Made by a program: the position numbers and the translations under genes. The notes beneath the pieces are model-generated. The model did no database searches. It had not been told where the DNA came from and was given only the letters and a program-made list of their open reading frames with translations. From contig CAWCYZ010000004.1 in assembly GCA_963799925.1 (NCBI GenBank), positions 124,001-188,000 of the forward strand: a stretch of 64,000 nt of DNA, read 5' to 3'. Shown one piece after another: positions 44,729 to 52,466 of this stretch (position 1 is its first letter; the number at the start of each line of letters is the position of its first letter). This DNA is from DATBQN01 sp963799925. Its GTDB lineage: Bacteria; Acidobacteriota; Thermoanaerobaculia; Multivoradales; UBA5704.

Positions 44729-45433
44729 ATGACGCGTCTATCGATCGTCATCCCGGCGTACAACGAGCGCGCCACGGTCGAGGACCTGTTGCGCCGGGTG
44801 GCGCAGGCGCCGCTGCCCGACGGCGTCGAGCGCGAGATGATCGTCGTCGACGACGGCTCGCGGGACGGCACCCGCGAGCTGCTCCGCGCGATCGCGGCAC
44901 GCGGGGAGTGGCCGCTGCGCTTGATCGAGCAGCCGGTCAACCAGGGCAAGGGCGCCGCCATCCGCGCCGGCTTCGCCGCCGCGGCGGGCGACATCGTCCT
45001 CATCCAGGATGCCGATCTCGAGTACGACCCGGCGGACTATCCGGCGCTCCTCGCCCCCATCCTCGAGGACGAGGCGGACGTCGTCTTCGGCTCGCGCTTC
45101 CTCGGCGGGCCCCACCGCGTCCTCTTCTTCTGGCACTCCCTGGGGAACCGATTCCTCACCATGCTGTCCAACATGCTGACGGACGTGAATCTCTCGGACA
45201 TGGAGACCTGCTACAAGGTCTTCCGGCGCGAGGTGCTCGACGGCATGAAGCTCGAGTCCAACCGCTTCGGCATCGAGCCCGAGCTGACCGCCAAGGTGGT
45301 CAAGACGGGAGCGCGGATCTACGAGGTCCCCATCTCCTACCGCGGCCGGACCTACGCCGAGGGCAAGAAGATCGGCTGGAAGGACGGCTTTTCGGCGATC
45401 TGGGCGATCTTCAAGTACAACTGGCTCTCCTGA
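44729..45433 (+). CDS. family 2 glycosyltransferase
   Basis: 234 aa, intact GT-A fold of the dolichol-phosphate/polyprenyl-phosphate hexosyltransferase type. RLSIVIPAYNERATVEDLLRRV opens the fold; IVVDDGSRDGTRELL binds the nucleotide sugar; QDADLEYDPADYPALLAPI contains the DAD metal motif; SRFLGG and CYKVFRREVLDG are family hallmarks. No membrane segment, unlike PgsA-type fused enzymes, so it works at the cytosolic face. Makes a lipid-linked sugar for cell-surface glycans. Its degenerate twin lies at 43145. Confidence 0.92.
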   Translation: MTRLSIVIPAYNERATVEDLLRRVAQAPLPDGVEREMIVVDDGSRDGTRELLRAIAARGEWPLRLIEQPVNQGKGAAIRAGFAAAAGDIVLIQDADLEYDPADYPALLAPILEDEADVVFGSRFLGGPHRVLFFWHSLGNRFLTMLSNMLTDVNLSDMETCYKVFRREVLDGMKLESNRFGIEPELTAKVVKTGARIYEVPISYRGRTYAEGKKIGWKDGFSAIWAIFKYNWLS

Positions 45434-45459
45434 TGGAGCGCGATATGCTTTCCGGGTCA

Positions 45460-45560
45460 GTGGGTCAGTTTGGTCCCGAGGACGGCCGCCTGGAAGGGGG
45501 TTTGGGAGGGTGGTCCCGAGGGCGGTCGCCCGCAGCGGACCCAACGGACCCACTACTCTT
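45460..45560. repeat. imperfect inverted repeat with dispersed-repeat copy 2
   Basis: Left arm TGGGTCAGTTTGGTCC pairs imperfectly with the right arm GGACCCAACGGACCCA near 45538. Between them is the 23-nt block shared with 123-145 (here 45472-45494) and a degenerate second copy near 45517. Looks like a REP/BIME-type intergenic hairpin, not a gene. Confidence 0.5.
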
Positions 45561-45602
45561 TCCGGGCTCGAGCCGGCATCGAACTTGTAGCGCAGACCGC
45601 GT

Positions 45603-46565
45603 ATGGAACCCCTGATCCTCGAGGCCACCGACCCGGCGCGGGCCGCCGGCACCATCCGCCTGCTGGAGGAGAACGTCGCCCGCGTCATCCGCGGCAAGCG
45701 CGAGGTGATCCGCCTGGCGGCGATCTGCCTGCTCGCCAAGGGCCACATCCTCATGGAGGACGTGCCGGGGGTGGGGAAGACCACCCTGTCGCAGGCGCTC
45801 GCCCGCTCGCTCGGCCTGTCGTTCCAGCGCATCCAGTTCACCAGCGACCTGCTGCCCTCGGACATCCTGGGGGTCTCGATCTTCAACCAGCAGGCGCAGG
45901 CCTTCGAGTTCATCCCCGGACCGATCTTCGCCAACGTCGTCCTCGCCGACGAGATCAACCGCGCCACCCCGAAGACCCAGTCCGCCCTCCTCGAGGCGAT
46001 GAGCGAGCGGCAGGTCTCGATCGAGAGGAAGCGCTTCACCCTCCCCGAGCCCTTCACCGTCCTCGCGACGCAGAACCCGCTCGAGTACCAGGGCACCTTC
46101 CCGCTCCCCGAGTCGCAGCTCGACCGCTTCCTGATGTCGCTCTTCCTCGGCTATCCGCCGCGCGCCGACGAGAAGGACCTGCTGCTGTCGGGCGGCGTCG
46201 AGGAGATCCTGGACGAGCTCGGGCCGGTGCTGACGCGCGACGAGCTGCTCGACCTCCAGGCGCAGGTGCGGCGCGTCCACGTCGCCGACAAGCTCGCCGA
46301 CTACATCCTGTCGCTCGCCGAGGCGACGCGCCGGGGCGGCGACTTCCTCCTCGGCGTCTCGACCCGCGGCGCCCAGGGCCTCTACCGCGCCACCCAGGCG
46401 CTCGCCCTCTCCGAAGGGCGCGGCTACGCGGTGCCGGACGACGTGCAGCGCCTGGCCGCCCCCGTCCTCGCCCACCGCGTGGTGCTGAAGCGCGGCGGCG
46501 GCGACCTCGACAGCGCCAGGAAGGCGATCGAACGCGTCGTCGCCGCGACGCCGGTGCCGCTCTAG
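45603..46565 (+). CDS. MoxR-family AAA ATPase
   Basis: 320 aa. Walker A GVGKTT in EDVPGVGKTTLSQALA, SDLLPSDILGVSIF, Walker B VLADEINRATPKTQSALLEAM, sensor 1 VLATQNPLEYQGTFPLPESQLDRF, sensor 2 near STRGAQGL. The MoxR group acts as a chaperone loading metal or assembling partners. Followed by DUF58 and transglutaminase genes, the usual MoxR-DUF58-TgpA order, without the von Willebrand gene often found. The upstream 169 nt hold the repeat above; no convincing promoter. Confidence 0.93.
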   Translation: MEPLILEATDPARAAGTIRLLEENVARVIRGKREVIRLAAICLLAKGHILMEDVPGVGKTTLSQALARSLGLSFQRIQFTSDLLPSDILGVSIFNQQAQAFEFIPGPIFANVVLADEINRATPKTQSALLEAMSERQVSIERKRFTLPEPFTVLATQNPLEYQGTFPLPESQLDRFLMSLFLGYPPRADEKDLLLSGGVEEILDELGPVLTRDELLDLQAQVRRVHVADKLADYILSLAEATRRGGDFLLGVSTRGAQGLYRATQALALSEGRGYAVPDDVQRLAAPVLAHRVVLKRGGGDLDSARKAIERVVAATPVPL

Positions 46566-46614
46566 GGGTCGACGCTGAAACGGAGCGGACCGAGCTTGGT
46601 ACGCGCTATCCATC

Positions 46615-46706
46615 GTCATCCTGAACGGAGTGAAGGACCTGGGAGGGGGAAGGGCCGCGCCTGCGAGGGCTCCCACCCCCGGATCCTTCGCTGCGCTCAG
46701 GATGAC
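46615..46706. repeat. dispersed CHPERSEGS-type palindrome
   Basis: GTCATCCTGAACGGAGTGAAGGA (46615-46637, interrupted matches) pairs with the reverse complement of 46681-46706 (CCTTCGCTGCGCTCAGGATGAC). The translation of such repeats gives the familiar artefact words CHPERSEGS and VQDD. Lies in the gap between MoxR and DUF58; a possible RNA hairpin or transposable repeat. Confidence 0.7.
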
Positions 46707-46753
46707 AAGCTCTCCGCCTGGTAGATCTTCCGTAGAGGAGCCGCAGCTCTCCC

Positions 46754-47761
46754 ATGCGCCGCACCGTCCCCGAGGGCATCCGCATCACCAAGGTGGGGCT
46801 GTGGTACGTGCTGCTGACGGTGATCACCGCCATCGCCGCCACCAACACCGGCAACAACGCCCTCTACATGGTCCTGGCGGCGATGTTCGGCACGCTGATC
46901 CTCTCCGGCCTCGCCTCGCGCGAGAACGTGCGCGGCCTGGCCGTCGAGCTCGATCCGCCGGAGGAGATCTTCGCCAACCGCCCCTTCGCGCTCCCGTTTA
47001 CGCTCCGCCACCGGGGCCGCGTCCTGCCGCGCTGGTTCCTGCTCTTCTCAGTGGCGCGGACGGCGCAGCCGCTCCTCGTGCCCTATCTGCCGCGGCGGGG
47101 CAAAAGCGCCGGCAGGATCGACATGATGGTCGGCGCCCGCGGCCGGCACAGCTTTCCCTACGCCCACGTCTCCTCGCTCTTTCCCTTCGGCTTCTTCCGC
47201 AAGGGGGTGCGCTACCGGGTCGAGCTCGAGGTGCTGGTCTACCCTGAGATCTTCCCAGCCGGCCCGGCGCGCCTCTCCGGCGCCCACCAGCAGGGCGACG
47301 AGGGGAGCCGGCAGGCGGGCTGGGGGCACGACCTCCATGCTCTGCGCGCCTTCCGCCGCGGCGACGACCCGCGGAGCATCCACTGGAAGCAGACGGCGCG
47401 CACCGGCCGGCTCATCTACATGGAGCGCGAGGCCGAGAAGAGCCGCCGCCTGGCGATCCTCTTCGACAACGCGGTGGGTGAGCTCGCCGACGCGGCCGCC
47501 AAGGTGCGCTTCGAGCGGCTGGTCTCCGAGGCGGCGACCGCCGCCCTCGACCACCTGGCGCGCGGTTACGAGGTCGAGCTGGTGACCCGCGAGCGCACCC
47601 TCCCCTTCGCCGGCGGCCCGCGCCAGCGCCTGGCCATCCTCGAGCACCTCGCCCTCGTCGCGCCGCTGCCGGCGCGCGGCCATGCCGCGCCGCTCGCCTC
47701 GGCGGACCCGCGGGCGCCGGAGCTGCGCGTCCACCTCGAGCCGGAGCGGCTGGCCGGATGA
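46754..47761 (+). CDS. DUF58 membrane protein
   Basis: 335 aa. Two N-terminal helices (GLWYVLLTVITAIAATNTGNNALYMVLAAMFGTLILSGLA), then the extracytoplasmic or cytosolic DUF58 domain with ILDAVLFA-type core, here RRGDDPRSIHWKQTARTGRLIYMEREAEKSRR, the best family signature. The remainder, LAILFDNAVGEL..., ends EPERLAG. Acts with the MoxR ATPase. Its stop overlaps the transglutaminase ATG by 4 nt (ATGA), indicating coupling. Confidence 0.92.
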   Translation: MRRTVPEGIRITKVGLWYVLLTVITAIAATNTGNNALYMVLAAMFGTLILSGLASRENVRGLAVELDPPEEIFANRPFALPFTLRHRGRVLPRWFLLFSVARTAQPLLVPYLPRRGKSAGRIDMMVGARGRHSFPYAHVSSLFPFGFFRKGVRYRVELEVLVYPEIFPAGPARLSGAHQQGDEGSRQAGWGHDLHALRAFRRGDDPRSIHWKQTARTGRLIYMEREAEKSRRLAILFDNAVGELADAAAKVRFERLVSEAATAALDHLARGYEVELVTRERTLPFAGGPRQRLAILEHLALVAPLPARGHAAPLASADPRAPELRVHLEPERLAG

Positions 47762-49911
47762 CCTTCGGCCGGCAGAAGCGGCTCCTCCTCGGCTGGCTGG
47801 CGCTCCTCGCGCCGCTGCCGCTGCCGTTCAACGACATCGTCGAGTGGCCGGTGCTCGTCGCCTACCTGGGCGGCGTGCTCCTCTTCCTCTACCGGGCGCG
47901 GCGCGACCCGCCGCGCTGGCTGCCGGTCTGGGGACTGAACGTCCTGGGGCTCGTCTACCTGCCGATCTTCCTCGCCGACCTCTTCGTCTTCGACCGCGGG
48001 CACCTCACCCATCCGGTCATCCACCTCTGCCTCTTCTCGCTGCTCGTCAAGCTCTTCGCCCTGACCCGCGAGCGCGACAAGTGGCAGGCGGCGATGGGCG
48101 TCTTCTTCCTCTTCCTCGCCAGCATGGGGACGAGCGTCCACCCGGCGATCTCCCTCTTCCTCGTCGCCTTCCTGGTGCTCACCCTCGCGCTCCTCATGCG
48201 CTTCGCCTTCCTCCACGTGCTGGCCGGCTTCGGCCGCGACGACGAGTCGCTCGCCCATCTGCCGATCGGCGGCTTCCTCGCCTTCGCCTCGCTCGCCGTC
48301 GTCGTCGTGGCGGTGCCGCTCTTCGCCCTGCTGCCGCGGGTGCGCTCGCCCTACATCGTGGGGCGCGGCACCGGCACCGGCACGACGATCGAGGCCGCCG
48401 GCTTCGCCGACTCCGTCACCCTCGACTCGATCGGCCGCATCCGCGGCAGCCGCGAGGTCGCCATGCGCCTGCAGGCCGAGGGGGCGCGCGCCGGGCCCGC
48501 CGAGCTGCGCTTCAAGGCCGCCACCTACGACCGCTACGAGGAGGGGAGCTGGCAGCGGGCGCCGCGGGTCGGCGAGCTGCCGCGCAGCCAGGGCGTCCAC
48601 TTCTGGCTGGCGCGCGGCGACCGCATGGCGGCCCGCCAGCCGATGGACTCGGTCACCCGCTGGCTGAAGGTGTGGCTCCAGCCGCTCCACTCGCGGAGCC
48701 TGCCGCTGCCGGTCGAGACCGCCGTCGTCGAGCCGCGGGTCGCCGGCCTGATGATGGACGAGGGGGGGGCGGTCTCCCTCGGCTTCATGCCGCTCGAGGT
48801 GCTCGAGTACCGGGTGGGCCTCGCGCCGCGCCCGGTCTCGAGCGGCATCGCGCCCCGGCTCTCACCCGCCGGGGCGCCGGGCGAGCCGGGCGAGCCGACG
48901 CTCGATCTCGCCGGCGTCTCGCCGCGCATGAGGGAGCTCGCCGGACGGGTGATGGGGCAGGGGCCGGCCGGGCTGCGCGCCAGGCGGCTCGAGACCTACC
49001 TGACAAGTCACTACGCCTACACCCAGGACTTCCGCGGCCGCTCGACCGAGAACCCGATCGAGGACTTCCTCTTCCGCTACCGGAGCGGCCACTGCGAGTA
49101 CTTCGCCTCGGCGATGGTGCTGCTCCTGCGCTCGCAGGGGATCCCGGCGCGCCTGGTGACCGGCTTCCTGGGAGGCGAGTACAACCCGTTCGAGGGCTAC
49201 ACGATCGTCCGCGACACCAACGCCCACGCCTGGGTCGAGGCCTACGTGGCGGACGGGCCGGCGGGCGGCGCGGCGGGAGAGTGGCGGATCTTCGACCCCA
49301 CGCCGCCCGCCGGCCGTCCCGCCGAGGCGGGGGAGGGCGCCTGGCCGCTCGCCCATCAGGCCTACGATTTCCTGCTCTTCCGCTGGGACCGCTACGTCCT
49401 GACCTATGGGCTCTACGATCAGATCCGCATCGTCTCCGAGCTGCACGACCTCTGGGAGCGGATGCGGCATGCCTTCGACCGTCCCGGCGCGGCGCCCGGC
49501 CGGCGGGCGCCCTCGTCGGCCGCCGCCACGGGAGCGCTCACCAGAACGCTGGCGCCGCGCGCCGACCGGCGGCCCAAGGCGATCACCCTCGCCCTCCTCT
49601 TCGCGGCCCTCGCCCTGGTCGCCTGGCGGCTCGTCCGCGCCTACCGCGCGCCGCTCACCGCGACCCGCGCCTACCGCCGGCTCCGCCGCCGGGCGAGCGG
49701 CGCCGGCCTCGCCATCCCCGACTCGATCGCGCCTCTCGCCTTCCGCCGCGCCGCGGCCGCCCGCTACCCCCAGGCCGCCGAGCCGGCGGCGCGGGTGATC
49801 GACTTCTACCTCAAGGAGAGCTTCGGCGAGCGGCCGCTCGCCGACGACGAGCTCGACCAGCTCCGCGAGGCCCTGTCACAGGCCGAGCGGGGGTTGCGCA
49901 AGGCGGGGTAG
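47758..49911 (+). CDS. TgpA-like membrane transglutaminase (DUF3488/transglutaminase-like)
   Basis: 717 aa. N-terminal half has about five membrane helices (LLLGWLALLAPLPLPF, VYLPIFLADLFVF, SLFLVAFLVLTLALLMRF, AFASLAVVVVAVPLFALL). The catalytic domain carries Cys446 (SGHCEYFASAM), His490 (NAHAWVEAYV) and Asp513 (IFDPTPP), the papain-like triad. A last helix near 590 (ITLALLFAALALVAWRLV) leads to a DUF4129-like tail. Works at the outer face of the inner membrane; cross-linking or peptide cleavage in envelope assembly is expected. Third gene of the MoxR operon. Confidence 0.93.
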   Translation: MTFGRQKRLLLGWLALLAPLPLPFNDIVEWPVLVAYLGGVLLFLYRARRDPPRWLPVWGLNVLGLVYLPIFLADLFVFDRGHLTHPVIHLCLFSLLVKLFALTRERDKWQAAMGVFFLFLASMGTSVHPAISLFLVAFLVLTLALLMRFAFLHVLAGFGRDDESLAHLPIGGFLAFASLAVVVVAVPLFALLPRVRSPYIVGRGTGTGTTIEAAGFADSVTLDSIGRIRGSREVAMRLQAEGARAGPAELRFKAATYDRYEEGSWQRAPRVGELPRSQGVHFWLARGDRMAARQPMDSVTRWLKVWLQPLHSRSLPLPVETAVVEPRVAGLMMDEGGAVSLGFMPLEVLEYRVGLAPRPVSSGIAPRLSPAGAPGEPGEPTLDLAGVSPRMRELAGRVMGQGPAGLRARRLETYLTSHYAYTQDFRGRSTENPIEDFLFRYRSGHCEYFASAMVLLLRSQGIPARLVTGFLGGEYNPFEGYTIVRDTNAHAWVEAYVADGPAGGAAGEWRIFDPTPPAGRPAEAGEGAWPLAHQAYDFLLFRWDRYVLTYGLYDQIRIVSELHDLWERMRHAFDRPGAAPGRRAPSSAAATGALTRTLAPRADRRPKAITLALLFAALALVAWRLVRAYRAPLTATRAYRRLRRRASGAGLAIPDSIAPLAFRRAAAARYPQAAEPAARVIDFYLKESFGERPLADDELDQLREALSQAERGLRKAG

Positions 49912-49924
49912 GCGTCCGCGGAGC

Positions 49925-49930
49925 TATACT
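49925..49930 (+). promoter_or_regulatory. -10 box for the antitoxin gene
   Basis: TATACT ends 12 nt before ATG 49943; GGAG follows directly after it. Confidence 0.45.
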
Positions 49931-49942
49931 GGAGATGCAGCC

Positions 49943-50197
49943 ATGGCTCGAACTCTCCCCAACCCTCCACCTGGTTTCGACGACCTGACCGTCGAGGAAA
50001 AGGTCGACTACGTGCAGTCGTTATGGGACCGCATCGTGGCTCATCCAGGAGACGTGCCGGTGCCCGATTGGCACCAGCGGGTGGTCGAGGAACGGTTGGC
50101 CGCTCACCGGTCCGATCCGGCTGCGGCGCGGCCGTGGGATGAGGTCCGCGAAGACGTGGCCAAGAAGCTGCAGGATCACCGCTCGCGCCAGGAATGA
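49943..50197 (+). CDS. addiction-module antitoxin (Unstab_antitox family)
   Basis: 84 aa. The family core reads DLTVEEKVDYVQSLWDRIVAH, VPDWHQRVVEERLAAHRSDP and PWDEVREDVAKKL. Typical labile partner of a ParE/RelE toxin, expected to bind the toxin and repress the operon. The next gene starts in ATGA overlapping its stop, as in most such pairs. Confidence 0.85.
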   Translation: MARTLPNPPPGFDDLTVEEKVDYVQSLWDRIVAHPGDVPVPDWHQRVVEERLAAHRSDPAAARPWDEVREDVAKKLQDHRSRQE

Positions 50198-50488
50198 CGC
50201 CGGCTCTCCTTCTTCGACCGGAGGCACAGGTCGATTTCGAGGCGGCGGCGCTCTGGTACGAGGACCAGCGGCCCGGCCTCGGCGAGCTTTTCCGCCGAGG
50301 TCTCCGATCTGATCCAGCGGATCGCCCAATCACCTCTCCGGTTCCCCGCGGTCTTGTCCTCCGTGCGGCGGGGTCTCCTTCACGGATTTCCCTATGCTGT
50401 CTATTTCACCGTCGGTGAACAGGAGCTCGTGATCCTTGCGGTTCTACACCAGCGGCGTGATCCGGCAGTGTGGAAACGTCGATTGTGA
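50194..50488 (+). CDS. ParE/RelE-type toxin (one frameshift)
   Basis: LLLRPEAQVDFEAAALWYEDQRPGLGELF, a shift near 50297, then SDLIQRIAQSPLRFPAV, LLHGFPYAVYFTV, ELVILAVLHQRRDPAVWKRR: the beta-sheet core and basic C-terminal helix of the ParE-like family. About 98 aa. DNA gyrase (ParE) or ribosome-dependent mRNA cleavage (RelE) cannot be told apart. Because a single base disrupts it, it may be broken in the cell or misread. Confidence 0.75.
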
Positions 50489-50524
50489 GCAGTGCACCAG
50501 CGGCTCGCGCAGACGCCGCTTCCC

Positions 50525-51313
50525 CTACGGCCGGTACGTCACCCCCACCGCGACCACCGGGTAGAAGTCGTAGCGCGCGATCCGCCGCTCGGCGTCCTTC
50601 TCCTCTTGGGCGATGGCGAGGTCGAGGAGGGCGCGGCCGCCGGGGATCTGGAGGATGGGGCTGTTGGCGGGGAGGAGCGGCGTCAGGGTCACGCGGCCGT
50701 GGCCCTGGTAGGCGACGCCGAGGTCGGCCTTGAAGGCGAAGCGGCTGCCGCCCGCGGCGCGGCCCCAGCCGAGGCCGGCATAGGGGGCGAGGGAGGGGAA
50801 GTCCACCCGGCCGCGCAATCCCCCCACCAGGCTCGCCGGCACGTCGACGCCGCCGATGCGGTAGACCCCCGAAGGGGGCGGGATGCTCGTTCCGGTGACC
50901 CGCGTGGCGTCGTAGAAGAGGCCGGCGGTCAGCCGGAAGGGGCTGGCCCCGGGGTGCCAGTCGGCGAAGAGCTGCGCCGAGCGGAGCTCCCCCCTCGCTT
51001 CGTAGTCGATCGAGGCGAGCGAGCGGCGGCCTGAGACGGTCCAGCCGGCGATCCCCAGGCGGCCGTCGAAGCGCGGCGAGAAGGTATGCCCCACCTGGAC
51101 GCCGGCCCCCAGGGTGCCCGCGTCGAGCGAGACGGCGGTCTGGGCGTCAGCGGGACGAGCCCGCAGAGACGTCAGGGCGAAGCAGGCGGCCAGGGCGACG
51201 CGGGCGAACCGCCGGCTCGGATGGCTCGGATGGCTCGGCTGGCTCGGCTGGCTCAGACGTAGCGGGCGAATCGGGGGCATCGGGGGCATCGGGGCGTCGA
51301 GCCTTCGTGGCAT
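50525..51313 (-). CDS. outer-membrane beta-barrel protein
   Basis: 263 aa from ATG 51313, preceded by GGAGAG. A long N-terminal part with 9-nt coding repeats (SQPSQPSHPSHPS) precedes the signal segment RFARVALAACFALTSLRARPADA. The mature protein has short alternating strands: GVQVGHTFSPRFDGRLGIAGW, LRSAQLFADWHPGASPFRLTAGLFYDATRV, LAPYAGLGWGRA, FAFKADLGVAYQGHGRV, and ends FYPVVAVGVTYRP with an aromatic near the terminus. Resembles an OmpW/OmpA-type porin or adhesin barrel; function unknown. Start could be the later MPPMPP Met. Confidence 0.75.
   Translation of the reverse strand: MPRRLDAPMPPMPPIRPLRLSQPSQPSHPSHPSRRFARVALAACFALTSLRARPADAQTAVSLDAGTLGAGVQVGHTFSPRFDGRLGIAGWTVSGRRSLASIDYEARGELRSAQLFADWHPGASPFRLTAGLFYDATRVTGTSIPPPSGVYRIGGVDVPASLVGGLRGRVDFPSLAPYAGLGWGRAAGGSRFAFKADLGVAYQGHGRVTLTPLLPANSPILQIPGGRALLDLAIAQEEKDAERRIARYDFYPVVAVGVTYRP
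51215..51256. repeat. 9-nt coding tandem repeat
   Basis: GATGGCTCG twice, then GCTGGCTCG and GCTGGCTCA, encoding Ser-Gln-Pro/Ser-His-Pro on the minus strand ahead of the signal peptide of the barrel protein. Possible slippage site. Confidence 0.75.
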
Positions 51314-51486
51314 GCGGTCTCTCCGGGGCGGCTTCGTGCATCTCCCCCGCACCGCGGTCCTGCGATGCCCGTGCCACGGCTCTCGGGCCAGGCTCTCGGG
51401 TAGACTTGGGATGCGCGGGAGGCCGGATAAGCCCGCGCGACCGTACGGCGAGCCGCAGGGGGAGCGCCCCCGGGGAGGAGAGAACG

Positions 51487-52464
51487 ATGCAGATCGGCAT
51501 GGTGGGTTTGGGACGGATGGGGGCCAACATGGTCCGCAGGCTGCTCCGGGGAGGGCACGAGTGCGTGGTCTACGACCGCGACGCCGCGCCGGTCGCGGAG
51601 CTCGTCAAGGAGGGCGCCACGGGCGCCGCGTCGCTCGACGAGCTGGTGCAGAAGCTCGCCGGCCCGCGCACGGTGTGGCTGATGCTCCCGGCGGGCGAGG
51701 TGACCGAGCAGACCGTCGCCACCCTCGCCGAGCGGCTGGCGCCGGGGGACGGCATCATCGACGGCGGCAACTCGTACTTCAAGGACGACGTGCGGCGCAG
51801 CCAGAGCCTCGCCGCCCGCAACCTGCGCTACCTGGACGTCGGCACCAGCGGCGGCATCTGGGGGCTCGAGCGCGGCTACTGCCTGATGATCGGCGGCGAC
51901 CGCGAGACGGTCGACCGCCTCGACCCGATCTGGAAGACCCTCGCCCCCGGCCAGGGGACGATCCCCCCCACCGAGGGCCGCCCCGCCGGCACCGCCGAGC
52001 AGGGCTACCTCTACTGCGGCCCCTCGGGCGCCGGGCACTTCGTCAAGATGGTCCACAACGGCATCGAGTACGGCCTGATGCAGGCCTATGCCGAGGGCTT
52101 CGACGTCCTGAAGAACGCCACCTCGAAGGAGCTGCCGGAGGGTCACCGCTACGACATCGACCTCGGCGCCGTCTCCGAGCTCTGGCGCCGCGGCAGCGTC
52201 GTCTCCTCCTGGCTCCTCGACCTGACCGCGCTCGCCCTCGCCGCGAGCCCGGACCTCGGCGACTACACCGGCTTCGTCCAGGACTCGGGCGAGGGGCGCT
52301 GGACGATCGTCGCGGCGCTCGAGGAGGCGGTGCCCGCCGACGTGCTCTCGGCCGCCCTCTACACCCGCTTCCGCTCGCGGCACGACCACACCTTCGCCGA
52401 GAAGATGCTCTCGGCGATGCGCCACGGTTTCGGCGGCCACCTCGAGCGGCCGGCGGGAGGTTGA
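51487..52464 (+). CDS. gnd: 6-phosphogluconate dehydrogenase, decarboxylating
   Basis: 325 aa, intact, GGAGGAG upstream. Oxidises 6-phosphogluconate to ribulose-5-phosphate. Nucleotide motif GLGRMGANM at 6-14, LMLPAGEVTE, GGNSYFKDD, then SGGIWGLERGY and SGAGHFVKMVHNGIEYG with the catalytic Lys and His-Asn. The short (about 325-aa) type, probably NAD- or NADP-linked; cofactor not fixed here. First of the pentose-phosphate trio. Confidence 0.95.
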   Translation: MQIGMVGLGRMGANMVRRLLRGGHECVVYDRDAAPVAELVKEGATGAASLDELVQKLAGPRTVWLMLPAGEVTEQTVATLAERLAPGDGIIDGGNSYFKDDVRRSQSLAARNLRYLDVGTSGGIWGLERGYCLMIGGDRETVDRLDPIWKTLAPGQGTIPPTEGRPAGTAEQGYLYCGPSGAGHFVKMVHNGIEYGLMQAYAEGFDVLKNATSKELPEGHRYDIDLGAVSELWRRGSVVSSWLLDLTALALAASPDLGDYTGFVQDSGEGRWTIVAALEEAVPADVLSAALYTRFRSRHDHTFAEKMLSAMRHGFGGHLERPAGG

Positions 52465-52466
52465 CG

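Noticed and set aside
46606..46857. Short leftward frame with CHPERSEGSGGGS and VQDD
   Set aside because: This is the translation of the palindromic repeat at 46615-46706, a known artefact.
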